A DNA stretch of 64,000 nt, from NCBI RefSeq assembly GCF_002355435.1, contig NZ_AP017313.1, positions 372,001-436,000 of the forward strand, given 5' to 3'. Below are positions 8,555-17,078 of this stretch, one piece after another. The translations under genes and the position numbers were made by a program. Position 1 is the first letter of the stretch. Each line of letters begins with the position of its first letter. The stretch comes from Mucilaginibacter gotjawali (GTDB lineage: Bacteria; Bacteroidota; Bacteroidia; Sphingobacteriales; Sphingobacteriaceae). The notes under the pieces are model-generated. The model was given only the letters and a program-made list of their open reading frames with translations, ran no database searches and was not told the DNA's origin.

Positions 8555-8795
8555 TAATTAACACGAATGAGGTCGAATTTAATAGGCACGAATTTCACGA
8601 ATAGATTCGAATATACACGAATCTGTTTGGTGAAAATCCGGCGACACAGGCTTCATTTTACTCTTTAGTCGTTAATACATGGAATACCTTACAATAAAAA
8701 GGAGGTTTAACCCAACGCACATAAAACGCGCCGGATAGGATTAGTGTCAATTCGATCTTATTCGTGCACATTCGTGTCCATTCAATTCATTTTGC
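8555..8795. repeat. Dispersed CACGAAT/ATTCGTG repeat cluster, copy 3
   Basis: The divergent promoter region between the sigma operon and the DUF1223 gene contains CACGAAT units in direct orientation (8560-8625). An inverted block at 8740-8795 (ATTCGATCTTATTCGTG, then CACATTCGTGTC) is nearly identical to the 3' parts of copies 1 and 2. The opposed blocks could pair over about 150 bases. The AACCCAACG element near 8709 lies in the loop. Confidence 0.6.
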
Positions 8796-8907
8796 TACAG
8801 GTTGATTCAACAAATTTTAGAAACCTAAAATAATTTACATTTATTGTAAGGTTTTGGAAAAGTATCCGACAGAGAGAACAAAAACAGTAATTTTAAATGA
8901 TAAAAAG

Positions 8908-9690
8908 ATGAGACCAACAAAGATATTTATCCTTGCAATGTTGCTAATGGTTGCCACCCTGGGGACAAAAGCCTACATAGGCACTAAGCTTTTAACCCAC
9001 ATCAAAAAAGAAAGCAAAGGCTTTGCTGTTATAGAGCTTTTTACTTCTGAAGGTTGTTCCAGTTGCCCGCCGGCGGATGCTTTAGTGGCGAAAATAGCAA
9101 AAGAAGATAAGGATATGCCGGTTTACATACTGGCTTATCACGTTGATTACTGGAACCGTTTGGGCTGGAAAGATGCATTTAGCAGCGCTGACTTTTCAAA
9201 AAGGCAAAATGAATATGCAAGCTACTTACACCTGCGGCAAATTTATACGCCGCAGATCATTGTAAACGGTAAGACAGAGTTTGTGGGTTCCGAAGAAGGT
9301 ACCCTAAGAAGTGCCATCAAAACCAACCTGCAGGTAGCTTCGCCGGCGCAGCTTTCCCTGGGTATTTCGGCTGTTGAGAAAGGGCAGGCCACAATCAAAT
9401 ACAGCGCGGATGGAACTGATAGTAATACAGTATTGCTAATAGCTGTATTGCAAAAAAATGCACAAACAAAAGTTGAGCGGGGCGAGAATGTTGGCCGTAC
9501 CTTATCGCATGTGCAGATCGTGCGTAAACTTCAAAAAGTTGCGTTAAATAGCAAAACCGGTACAGTAAATGTATCTTTACCAAATGGTTACGATGCCAGT
9601 GGCTGGGAGCTTGTAGGTTTATTGCAAAATACTTCCACAGGTGCCATTACAGGTGCAGCGAAGATAAAGGGAACATCCGCCACAATTTAA
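8908..9690 (+). CDS. DUF1223 family secreted thioredoxin-like protein
   Basis: The chosen ATG gives 260 residues with an N-terminal hydrophobic anchor or signal (IFILAMLLMVATLG). An upstream in-frame TTG at 8854 would add 18 residues ahead of the signal and is less likely. The DUF1223 core is clear: IELFTSEGCSSCPPAD with a CxxC pair, HVDYWNRLGW, and YTPQIIVNGKTEFVGS. The fold is thioredoxin-like; function is unproven, but a periplasmic disulfide or redox role is plausible. It precedes the cytochrome b/molybdopterin pair by 38 bp and may be in the same transcript. Confidence 0.88.
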   Translation: MRPTKIFILAMLLMVATLGTKAYIGTKLLTHIKKESKGFAVIELFTSEGCSSCPPADALVAKIAKEDKDMPVYILAYHVDYWNRLGWKDAFSSADFSKRQNEYASYLHLRQIYTPQIIVNGKTEFVGSEEGTLRSAIKTNLQVASPAQLSLGISAVEKGQATIKYSADGTDSNTVLLIAVLQKNAQTKVERGENVGRTLSHVQIVRKLQKVALNSKTGTVNVSLPNGYDASGWELVGLLQNTSTGAITGAAKIKGTSATI

Positions 9691-9727
9691 AAGGAGCAAT
9701 AAGTCTTAAAGAGAGCATTATTCAGGT

Positions 9728-10429
9728 ATGAAAACGATTAAAGAAAAACACTCATTAGCCATGCGCTGGTGCCACTGGGTAAACTTCCCGATATTAAGTA
9801 TTATGATATGGAGCGGGTTGCTGATCTATTGGGCTAATGATATTTATTCCATCACCATTTTCGGGCATACGTTTGTTAAATTTTTCCCTGACTGGTTTTA
9901 TAAAACTTTGGGCATCCCGCAGCGGCTGGCCGAGGGGATGGCCTTTCATTTCTTATTTATGTGGTTTTTTACGCTCAATGGTGTGTTTTATATCTTATAT
10001 ACCATAATTTCGGGAGAATGGCGTGAATTGGTGCCAAAAAGGAACTCTTTTAAAGAGGCCTGGCTGGTATTGCTCCACGATTTGCACATCCGCAAAACGG
10101 CGCCACCGCAAAATAAATACAATGCCGCGCAGCGCATTGCTTATACTGCTATTATCATAATGGGTGTCGGATCGGTAATAACGGGGTTGGCTATTTATAA
10201 ACCGGTGCAATTTTATTACTTAACATGGCTTTGTGGCGGTTATCATTTAGCCCGCATTTTTCATTTTGCCTTAACTATAGGCTATGTACTGTTTTTTGTG
10301 ATCCACATTGTGCAGGTGATCCTGGCGGGATGGAAAAATTTCAGTTCCGTAATATCAGGCTTTGAAGTAGTTAATGAAACACCTAAACCAGCAATTCAAA
10401 CAGTAAACGACGATGAAAACGCCAAATAA
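9728..10429 (+). CDS. Cytochrome b561-type membrane haem protein
   Basis: 233 residues with four hydrophobic helices. An N-terminal KEKHSLAMRWCHWVNF gives haem-ligand His candidates (H8, H16), with further His in the AMAFHFLFMWFF and FFVIHIVQV helices. This is the thiosulfate-reductase cytochrome b/b561 superfamily, which anchors and feeds electrons to periplasmic molybdoenzymes. The 17-bp overlap with the following molybdopterin oxidoreductase gene argues for a two-subunit complex, functionally comparable to MsrPQ/YedYZ, although the membrane subunit is from a different family. Confidence 0.88.
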   Translation: MKTIKEKHSLAMRWCHWVNFPILSIMIWSGLLIYWANDIYSITIFGHTFVKFFPDWFYKTLGIPQRLAEGMAFHFLFMWFFTLNGVFYILYTIISGEWRELVPKRNSFKEAWLVLLHDLHIRKTAPPQNKYNAAQRIAYTAIIIMGVGSVITGLAIYKPVQFYYLTWLCGGYHLARIFHFALTIGYVLFFVIHIVQVILAGWKNFSSVISGFEVVNETPKPAIQTVNDDENAK

Positions 10430-11204
10430 AAAAATAAAAAAGGAGCTCACTATTGAGCAAAAGATCAACAGGCGCAATTTTATTTCTTTCGGCGCTTTCA
10501 CTGTTTTTGCTGCTGGTGCGTTTGAAGGCTGGCGATGGTTGTATAAATCGCCAACCGAAACAGCAGGCATAACCGGAGAAGCGCACCGGCCGTTAAGGAA
10601 GGCGCTAAATAAAACAGAGATATTTTTCAGAAGATTAGTTTTCAACGAAAATCACCTGGTAAAAACTTATCCTAAAGAGATGGCTGCTAAACGGGTAAGG
10701 TATAACAGCGATATCGGGATGGAAGCCAAAAAGAAATTCGATCCGGCTACCTGGAAATTACAGGTGATAAAAAAGGGTGGCGAAATACTGCAGGTTTCCA
10801 TTGATGAATTGAAAGCCCTGCCAAAAACGGAGATTGTTTATGATTTTAAATGCGTTGAAGGCTGGGACCAGATCCAGCATTGGGCCGGCGTAAAATTCAG
10901 CGACTTTATAAAGCATTTCCAGCTGGAGGACTACGCAAAAATGCAATACGTGGGCATGGAAACACCCGACAAAGGATACTATGTGGGCATTGATATGCCC
11001 AGTGCAATGCACCCGCAAACGCTGCTTGCCTATGAGGTTAACGACCACCCCATCCCGCTTAACCACGGCGCGCCGCTGCGTCTAATCATCCCCGTAAAAT
11101 ATGGCATTAAAAACCTGAAACGAATAGGCTCCATTAACTTTAGCAATACCCGCCCACGCGATTATTGGGCCGAGGAGGGTTATGATTACTATTCGGGATT
11201 GTAG
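10413..11204 (+). CDS. Periplasmic molybdopterin-dependent oxidoreductase (sulfite oxidase/MsrP-like)
   Basis: 263 residues. The N-terminus carries a twin-arginine signal (NRRNFISFGAF, residues 19-29), as expected for a cofactor loaded in the cytoplasm. The molybdopterin domain includes DFKCVEGWDQIQHW with the molybdenum-ligating Cys147, GYYVGIDMPSAMHPQT, and the PIPLNHGAPLRLIIP strand. It overlaps the upstream cytochrome b gene, so the pair likely moves electrons between quinols and a periplasmic substrate. The substrate is unknown; protein methionine sulfoxide or another S/N-oxide is possible. modABC, 5 kb away, would supply molybdate. Confidence 0.92.
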   Translation: MKTPNKKIKKELTIEQKINRRNFISFGAFTVFAAGAFEGWRWLYKSPTETAGITGEAHRPLRKALNKTEIFFRRLVFNENHLVKTYPKEMAAKRVRYNSDIGMEAKKKFDPATWKLQVIKKGGEILQVSIDELKALPKTEIVYDFKCVEGWDQIQHWAGVKFSDFIKHFQLEDYAKMQYVGMETPDKGYYVGIDMPSAMHPQTLLAYEVNDHPIPLNHGAPLRLIIPVKYGIKNLKRIGSINFSNTRPRDYWAEEGYDYYSGL

Positions 11205-11254
11205 GGTTAAAGTATTGATGATGTATCTCTTAAGTCAGATTGGATATTATAGGT

Positions 11255-11644
11255 TCAGCTATTTAGCGCCGCTGTAACCAGCGTGTCAAGATTTAAGGGG
11301 GAATTGGCAATTTGCGTTAATCCGTACCTTTCTGTAATATATGCCTCGTCGTTATAAGCGATAAAAACGTTCCTTTTGTGGTCTTCCCAGGCAATTATTT
11401 TTAATGGCAGGTCAAGTGCGGCCATAGGGTTTTCCAGTATAACCTGGCCGCCCGCTTTTGGGTTTCCAAACAGGATAAATTCCAGCGGTGGTATTTCCAG
11501 GCCGGCCTTCCGGAGTTCCGCTTGCTGGTCGATGCGTGCGTATACAGTAGCGCCATGCGCCTGCACAAGTGTTTCCAAACGGTCAATTATTTCTCTTACG
11601 GAATGCCGGCTCTTATATAAAGTTATACCACGTGATGTTTCCAT
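11255..11644 (-). CDS. DUF302 domain protein
   Basis: 129 residues without a signal peptide. It matches the DUF302 family across its length: a helix with RLETLVQAHGATVYARIDQQ, then LEFILFGNPKAGGQVILENP, DLPLKIIAWEDHKRNVFIAYND and a C-terminal helix. The domain is a small alpha/beta fold of unknown biochemical role, often found with redox or sulfur genes. It ends about 50 bp from the convergent molybdopterin enzyme gene. Upstream of it lies an IS element. Confidence 0.88.
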   Translation of the reverse strand: METSRGITLYKSRHSVREIIDRLETLVQAHGATVYARIDQQAELRKAGLEIPPLEFILFGNPKAGGQVILENPMAALDLPLKIIAWEDHKRNVFIAYNDEAYITERYGLTQIANSPLNLDTLVTAALNS

Positions 11645-11707
11645 AGTTGTAGCATTGGTTTTACGAAAATAATTAAAAGAGTAACCGTTTTAAAAGCGCG
11701 GTAATTA

Positions 11708-13169
11708 GTCGTCCCTTAAAAATGATTTAATTTGTTGATAATCAACAAGATGTTAATAATATTTATTTCTATAATCTGCAAGTTTTTCAGAAATTAGTGT
11801 AAAAGCTTGCAGATATTTATGCTTAATAAACCAATAAATACAGGACAGCTGAGTTTTTTACAGCCAGGCTTAAAAGAGCAATTGTCCAATAAACACCCTT
11901 TATACTTATTAGCTGATCAGATTAATTGGTCTTTGTTCGAGGAGAGCTTCAGGAAACATTATAAGGAGGACTTTGGCAGGCCTGCCAAACCGATCCGGTT
12001 GATGGTAGCCCTGCTGATGCTGAAGCATATCCGAAACCTGAGTGATGAAAGCGTGGTGGAGCAATGGTCAGAAAATGCTTATTATCAATACTTTAGTGGA
12101 GGGCAAACCTTCACAGCAAAAGAACCTTGTGAGGCCAGCGAACTGGTACATTTCCGTAATCGCATTGGGGCAGCAGGTATAGAATTAATTCTGAAGGAAA
12201 GTATCCGCATAAACGGCAAGGATGGCAAAGAAGACAGAGCAAGCATTGACACCACCGTTCAGGAAAAGAATATCACTTACCCTACCGATAGTAAACTGCA
12301 CCGGAAGATTATTAAAAAGTGCGTAAGCATTGCCCAAAAGGAAGGGATAGTGCTTCGTCAGAGCTACAGCCGCACTTTAAAGAAGCTGGGCATTGATCAG
12401 CGATTCAGAAACCACCCTAAAAATGGTGCAAAAGCGCGTAAAGCGGATAAAAAAGTAAAAACAATAGCTGGCAGACTGGTAAGGGAACTGCAAAGAAAAC
12501 TACCTGCAGAAAGCTTTAGTGATGAGCTGGATTTATTTCAACGGGTACTCCGGCAAAAACGGCAGGACAGCAATAAAATCTATAGCCTTCATGAACCAGA
12601 TGTAGTATGTATCAGCAAAGGCAAAGAACATAAGAAATATGAATTCGGCAGCAAAGTATCCATTACCGTTACCCAAAACAGTGGCGTGATCATCGGGGCG
12701 CTGAACATTCCCGGCAATGATTATGACGGCCATACGCTGGATGCTGCCCTGGAACAACAGCAAAGACTTACCGGACACACGCTCAAAGAAGCATTTGTGG
12801 ACCGGGGGTACCGGGGAAGAAAAGAGGTGCACGGAACCCTTATTCATACCCCAAAAACATTTAGCAGTAAACTAACAAGTTATCGCAAGAACAAATTAAA
12901 AGAAGGCTTCTCAAACAGGGCGGGTATTGAACCTAAAATAGGCCATCTGAAAGCCGATCACCGTTTAAGTCGTAACTTTTACAAAGGAATTAAAGGCGAT
13001 ACGATCAATGTAATGCTCGCCGCAGCTGCCATGAACTTCAAAAGAATGATGAATATCTGGAAAGACAACCTTTTGGCACTTATTTTTCGCCTTATTCAGA
13101 TTTTTACAGCATCTGCTACTCGCCCGAATTATTCATCCGTCATTGTTTATTGACTTTTTAAGGATCGAC
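11708..13169 (+). mobile_element. IS5-family insertion sequence, intact
   Basis: The element is bounded by 15-bp inverted repeats (GTCGTCCCTTAAAAA at 11708-11722 and its complement at 13155-13169, two mismatches). It is flanked on both sides by TAATTA (11702-11707, 13170-13175), the likely target duplication or a favoured target. It carries one transposase gene. Length is about 1.46 kb. It sits between the DUF302 gene and a PAS kinase gene and interrupts neither. Confidence 0.85.
11819..13153 (+). CDS. IS5-family DDE transposase
   Basis: About 444 residues from the ATG at 11819; an in-frame TTG 12 bp upstream is less likely. N-terminal helix-turn-helix region (RPAKPIRLMVALLMLKHI), then the first catalytic Asp in SIDTTVQEKNITYPTD, the second in FVDRGYRG, and the Glu in GIEPKIGHLKADHRL. 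The frame is intact end to end, so the element may be active. The stop codon touches the right inverted repeat. Confidence 0.93.
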   Translation: MLNKPINTGQLSFLQPGLKEQLSNKHPLYLLADQINWSLFEESFRKHYKEDFGRPAKPIRLMVALLMLKHIRNLSDESVVEQWSENAYYQYFSGGQTFTAKEPCEASELVHFRNRIGAAGIELILKESIRINGKDGKEDRASIDTTVQEKNITYPTDSKLHRKIIKKCVSIAQKEGIVLRQSYSRTLKKLGIDQRFRNHPKNGAKARKADKKVKTIAGRLVRELQRKLPAESFSDELDLFQRVLRQKRQDSNKIYSLHEPDVVCISKGKEHKKYEFGSKVSITVTQNSGVIIGALNIPGNDYDGHTLDAALEQQQRLTGHTLKEAFVDRGYRGRKEVHGTLIHTPKTFSSKLTSYRKNKLKEGFSNRAGIEPKIGHLKADHRLSRNFYKGIKGDTINVMLAAAAMNFKRMMNIWKDNLLALIFRLIQIFTASATRPNYSSVIVY

Positions 13170-13293
13170 TAATTAATTTAATTTCTTATGGGTTTATAAT
13201 TTGGTAACATACTTGTTATTTATTAGTTTTAGGTAGCGCTTTATGATGCTTACAGGTAAATTTATTTAACTTGTTAAGTTTTTGTATTGAACT

Positions 13294-14420
13294 ATGGATT
13301 TACCGGGAGAGGATAAGGCAGCAATAGCGCTGGCCAATGAGAGGGGGCGTTCGGTTGCAACCAATAATTTTGATCTTGAGTTGTTTTTTGAATTAACGCC
13401 TGATCTTTTGTGCGTGGCGGGTTTTGATGGCTACTTTAAAAAGATTAATCCGGCAGTTTCCAAACTTTTAGGTTATACCGACGAGGAATTGTTTTCAGCG
13501 CCTATAAATCACTTTGTTCATCCGGAAGACCAGAACATTACCCAGCAAAACCGCGAAAAGCTTTTGAGGATTTTCCACTGTTGAACTTTGAAAACAGGTA
13601 CGTTACGAAAAGCGGCGGGATAGTTTGGCTGGCGTGGACATCAATGCCGGTTTACAGTGAGAAACGGGTTTATGCTATCGCTAAAGATATCACCCATACA
13701 AAGAAACTGGAAGAAGACAGGAATTTGCTGATCAAAGATCTTACCAAGATTAATACAGATCTGAAGCAATTAACCTTTACGGCTTCGCATGACCTGAGGA
13801 CGCCTGTCGGAAATTTGCTGTCCGTTTTTGATCTTCTGGATACTTCAAAAATTGAGGATGAGGAGACCCTGGAGTTTATCAATATCCTGAAGTCGGCAAC
13901 CGAGAGCCTGAAAAACACCTTAAATAAATACATGGATGGTTTAATTCAAAAAGAAACCATACAGGCGCAGGTTGAGGAGGTGGATCTGGAGGAATCGCTC
14001 AAAGTAGTGTTGTGGTCCTTAGGTTTTTTAATAAAAAGCTCAAATACTATATTGAGGGCCGATTTTACACAGAAAAAGACGATTAGGTTTAACAAAGCTT
14101 ATCTGGAAAGTATATTTTTAAACCTGATCACCAATTCGGTTAAATATTCAAAGCCCGGGCTTCACCCGGAAATTTCCATTACTTCAAAACAAAATAATGG
14201 GGTAAGCCAGCTGATATTTACAGATAACGGGCAGGGTTTTGATATGGATAAAACAAGGGATAAAATATTCGGCTTTAACCAAAAGTTTAATGACAGGTCA
14301 GATAGTAAAGGTATTGGCCTATACCTGGTATATAACCATATCACCAGCCTTGGTGGTAAAATTTCGGTAAGTAGTCGTCCAAATGAAGGCGCCGAATTCG
14401 TTATCTCCTTTAAGGATTGA
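13294..14420 (+). pseudogene. PAS-domain sensor histidine kinase, split by a one-base frameshift
   Basis: Two overlapping frames form one protein. Codons from 13294 encode the first half of a PAS domain (ELTPDLLCVAGFDGYFKKINPAVSKLLGY). Translation then leaves frame near 13561-13566 and ends at 13584. The continuation (FENRYVTKSGGIVWLAWTS, PAS end; then a HisKA with SHDLRTP and an HATPase with NLITNSVKYS, DNGQGF and GIGLYL) is in the frame ending at 14420. Adding one T to the CTTTTG run restores a 375-residue kinase. There is no transmembrane segment, so it would be cytoplasmic. No response regulator is adjacent. The break may be a real mutation or a homopolymer sequencing error. Confidence 0.85.
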
Positions 14421-14441
14421 AACCCTTCAATCTTTTAATAA

Positions 14442-14873
14442 TCAATAGGTCTCGCTTAATGGCGGCACTCCTTTGTGCGCAGGTGTTACCTGAGGGATTT
14501 TGCTTTTGAAAAGTGATTTTGCCTTATCCCAAAGGCTAACTACCATGTCTTCAGTTATAAAATTAGAGGCTTTTTGAGAAACAAGGCCAACAAGTGTTTT
14601 TATGATAAAGCCTGAATTCCTGAAAACAGTTTTATTCAAAGTAAACGGTAATACAAAACGCGAGATCAGGCTAACGATATCCTGGTCAAAAAAGCCGTTC
14701 TCTTTGTGGCCATCGGCATTTGCCGGCGTGTGAAATATGGATATGATGGATGATAATATAGCACCCGGGCTTCTGAACCGCTGGGACAATGCAATACTTT
14801 GCTCCTGCTCAACTCCCTTAAGCCTGGATATTTCGTTCCGCAAATCATCAATATTTCTAACAGGTATATCCAT
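14442..14873 (-). CDS. Hypothetical protein, partner of holin-like gene
   Basis: 143 residues, not recognised. A short N-terminal helix (DLRNEISRLKGVEQEQSIAL) is followed by moderately hydrophobic segments (AILSSIISIF, SLISRFVLPFTL, NSGFIIKTLVGLVS) that could associate with the membrane. No signal peptide or cysteine is present. It starts 5 bp after the holin-like gene ends, so the two are almost certainly co-transcribed, possibly with the YtxH gene. Confidence 0.75.
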   Translation of the reverse strand: MDIPVRNIDDLRNEISRLKGVEQEQSIALSQRFRSPGAILSSIISIFHTPANADGHKENGFFDQDIVSLISRFVLPFTLNKTVFRNSGFIIKTLVGLVSQKASNFITEDMVVSLWDKAKSLFKSKIPQVTPAHKGVPPLSETY

Positions 14874-14878
14874 TTGGT

Positions 14879-15220
14879 TTAGTCTTTAAATATCTTTTGT
14901 ATAAATGCGTCAACGATAGGTTTTTCAAGCCTTTTTTTATTGTATTTTATGGCTAAGGCAATAATTAAATACAAAACGGATACGCACCCAAAACCCATCC
15001 ACCAGGCGTGAAATAAACTGCCTAAATAAAGCGCCAGGGTAAAACTGGCAAATAAAAAAGCCAGCACCATACTGATAATGGTTACCAAATCAGAAATAAG
15101 GCCTGCGGCTATGGTGGTCCCGCCTTCTATAGCCTGGTATTTAGCCAGTTTTATACGGGTTTCCGCATAATCTTTAAGCTGATCAATTAAGGGTGGCGGA
15201 GTATCGTTTTTTGCTTCCAT
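14879..15220 (-). CDS. Phage-holin-superfamily 3/6-like inner-membrane protein
   Basis: About 113 residues from the ATG at 15220; an upstream TTG at 15241 is possible. A hydrophilic N-terminal helix (QLKDYAETRIKLAKYQAIEGG) precedes two adjacent transmembrane helices (ISMVLAFLFASFTLALYLG and FGCVSVLYLIIALAI), then a basic tail. This matches the Phage_holin_3_6/DUF1469 type, common in Bacteroidota as non-phage envelope-stress proteins. It is followed directly by the 143-residue hypothetical gene. Confidence 0.8.
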   Translation of the reverse strand: MEAKNDTPPPLIDQLKDYAETRIKLAKYQAIEGGTTIAAGLISDLVTIISMVLAFLFASFTLALYLGSLFHAWWMGFGCVSVLYLIIALAIKYNKKRLEKPIVDAFIQKIFKD

Positions 15221-15307
15221 ATTTTTATTTACTGTAATCAATCAGCCTTTGGTTTCAAGTTTGCAGAAAATTTCCGGGAGCTTAAAACCAAAGACTAATT
15301 ATTTCTA

Positions 15308-15574
15308 TCACGCATGTTCAAGATCATCCTGAAATTCCTGCTCAACGCCGTTTATTTTGGTCTTAATATTATCAACAACTTTATTTTTTAAGTCCAACAG
15401 GTTGTCAATCTCTTTTGATGCAGTTTCTTTAATTGAATCGCCCAGGTTTTTTAGTGATTCTGCAAGCTTGTCGCGCGTTTCATTTCCCTTGTCAGGTGCA
15501 AATAAAATACCCAACGCTGCCCCTGCCGCCAATCCTACCAGCAAAGCAGCCAAAACTTTTGTGTTATCTTTCAT
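15308..15574 (-). CDS. YtxH-domain protein
   Basis: 88 residues. An N-terminal glycine/alanine-rich transmembrane helix (VLAALLVGLAAGAALGILFAP) followed by DKGNETRDKLAESLKNLGDSIKE and a long charged amphipathic helix is the YtxH signature. YtxH-like proteins are small stress-associated membrane proteins of unknown mechanism. It is the first gene of a likely three-gene stress cluster with the holin-like and hypothetical genes. Confidence 0.88.
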   Translation of the reverse strand: MKDNTKVLAALLVGLAAGAALGILFAPDKGNETRDKLAESLKNLGDSIKETASKEIDNLLDLKNKVVDNIKTKINGVEQEFQDDLEHA

Positions 15575-15734
15575 AGACTATAAATTTAAAAGTTGATTAA
15601 TTGTTTTTTTAATTTTGATTAAATATCCTGCCAAATGTTACCGGTCTGACTAAATGTCTCAATTTGTCTTCTTAGTGACGCTGATATGGCCGATTTATTA
15701 TTACCCACAAAGATAAATATATTATAGTTTACGT

Positions 15735-16772
15735 TTATGGCGCTGTACGAATCCGTTCCAGCCTGTCGGCTGCCATTCTGTTGGTTTCATAAATTTCGAG
15801 CAGGAGCAGAAAATACGACAACAGCAACGGCCCGAAAACCAATCCAAGAATCCCGAAAAGCGGAACACCTATAAAAACACCTATAATGGAAATGAGCGGG
15901 TGGGTATTGGCCAGGCGCTTATTGATGATGGCCCTTAAAAAATTGTCGACATTGCCGATAAATAATAGGCCATAGGCTAAAAGCAAAATTCCTTTAACAG
16001 GATGCCCGCCGGCAAATAAAATGATGCTGGCCGGAATAGTGAGCGTTGGCGCCCCTACCACCGGTAAAAAGGATATAAAAGCGCCGATCACCCCCCAAAA
16101 TACCGGGTCGGGCAGATTGAATATCAAAAAGCCGTTTGCAAGTAAAAATCCCTGAACAACAGCAATAATGCCCTGCCCCAGTACATTTGAATAGGTTGCA
16201 TTACGCAAGGCTACCGCAAACTTTAATGCATGCTGTTCCCTGAAGGGGGCATACTTAAGCAGTGCGGATTCAAATTGCCGGATCTGCACCAGCATAAAGT
16301 AGAGCAAAAAGTACATTACCAGCAGCGTGATAAGGATATTGGCAGCGCTGCCTAATATTGACGGGAAAAGATCGGTAGCAAAGGTGCCGAGTTTCTGCAT
16401 GGTGTTTTCGGCAAAATGCGGCTGGTTAAAATTGTAACCGGCATAATCATCAATTTTTGAGATCCAGCTTTGCAGGTCAAATGATTTTAAATTAATACTC
16501 CCTATCTTGCTGACAACCATAATACTGAGCGACATTAAAGGAATAACGATAACTACGAGCGATGTAAACATGATAAGTACAGCAACCAGCGATTTATTCC
16601 ATTGCTTTTTTTCGACCAGATGCAGGTAAACCGGCCTGAAAAGAGTAAACAATACGATAGCGCCTAAAATTGAGCTAAATAAGCCACTTAACGCATACAG
16701 AAGGAAACAGCCCAGGATGACGATGGCCCCGAGGACAATATTGTTGCGCTGCTTGTAATTAAAAATTGACAT
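15735..16772 (-). CDS. AI-2E family transporter (PerM-like)
   Basis: 345 residues with about eight predicted membrane helices, in the usual pairs (LGAIVILGCFLLYALSGLFS at the start; NGFLIFNLPDPVFWGVIGAFISFLPVVGAP; ANTHPLISIIGVFIGVPLFG near the end). The family includes TqsA (AI-2 export) and permeases acting on other small molecules or Na+/H+. The substrate cannot be assigned. It stands alone, separated from kup by a strong terminator. Confidence 0.88.
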   Translation of the reverse strand: MSIFNYKQRNNIVLGAIVILGCFLLYALSGLFSSILGAIVLFTLFRPVYLHLVEKKQWNKSLVAVLIMFTSLVVIVIPLMSLSIMVVSKIGSINLKSFDLQSWISKIDDYAGYNFNQPHFAENTMQKLGTFATDLFPSILGSAANILITLLVMYFLLYFMLVQIRQFESALLKYAPFREQHALKFAVALRNATYSNVLGQGIIAVVQGFLLANGFLIFNLPDPVFWGVIGAFISFLPVVGAPTLTIPASIILFAGGHPVKGILLLAYGLLFIGNVDNFLRAIINKRLANTHPLISIIGVFIGVPLFGILGLVFGPLLLSYFLLLLEIYETNRMAADRLERIRTAP

Positions 16773-17010
16773 TTTAAGGCCTAAACTTATCTTATAAACG
16801 CAAAAACTGTAAAAAGTTTTTGCCTTAACAGTTAATAATTGTTAAGTGATGATTTTGATTTATTTAAGGTGCAGTAATACTTAAATTGGTTTAACCGGGT
16901 AATTCACATTGTTGACCGCACCCGGCCGATTCATCGGAATAAAGTTAAGTAATTGCAATGATATTGGTGTGCTGGTGCCGGTGTTTGCAGGCATAATTAC
17001 CTGGCCGGAT

Positions 17011-17040
17011 AAAAAAACAGCCGGCTGTGTGGCCGGCTGT
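17011..17040 (-). terminator. Rho-independent terminator of kup
   Basis: A 9-bp perfect stem (ACAGCCGGC at 17017-17025 with GCCGGCTGT at 17032-17040) and a 6-nt loop. On the minus strand it is followed by a run of seven Ts. It lies 39 bp after the kup stop codon. The rest of the 16772-17079 gap shows nothing else. Confidence 0.85.
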
Positions 17041-17078
17041 AATGATTTTTTTAGGGCTATAATGCCTGCTGATTTAAT

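Noticed and set aside
13561..13590. Programmed -1 ribosomal frameshift in the PAS kinase gene
   Set aside because: The site lacks a canonical X XXY YYZ heptamer and no following structure is clear; a missing T is simpler.
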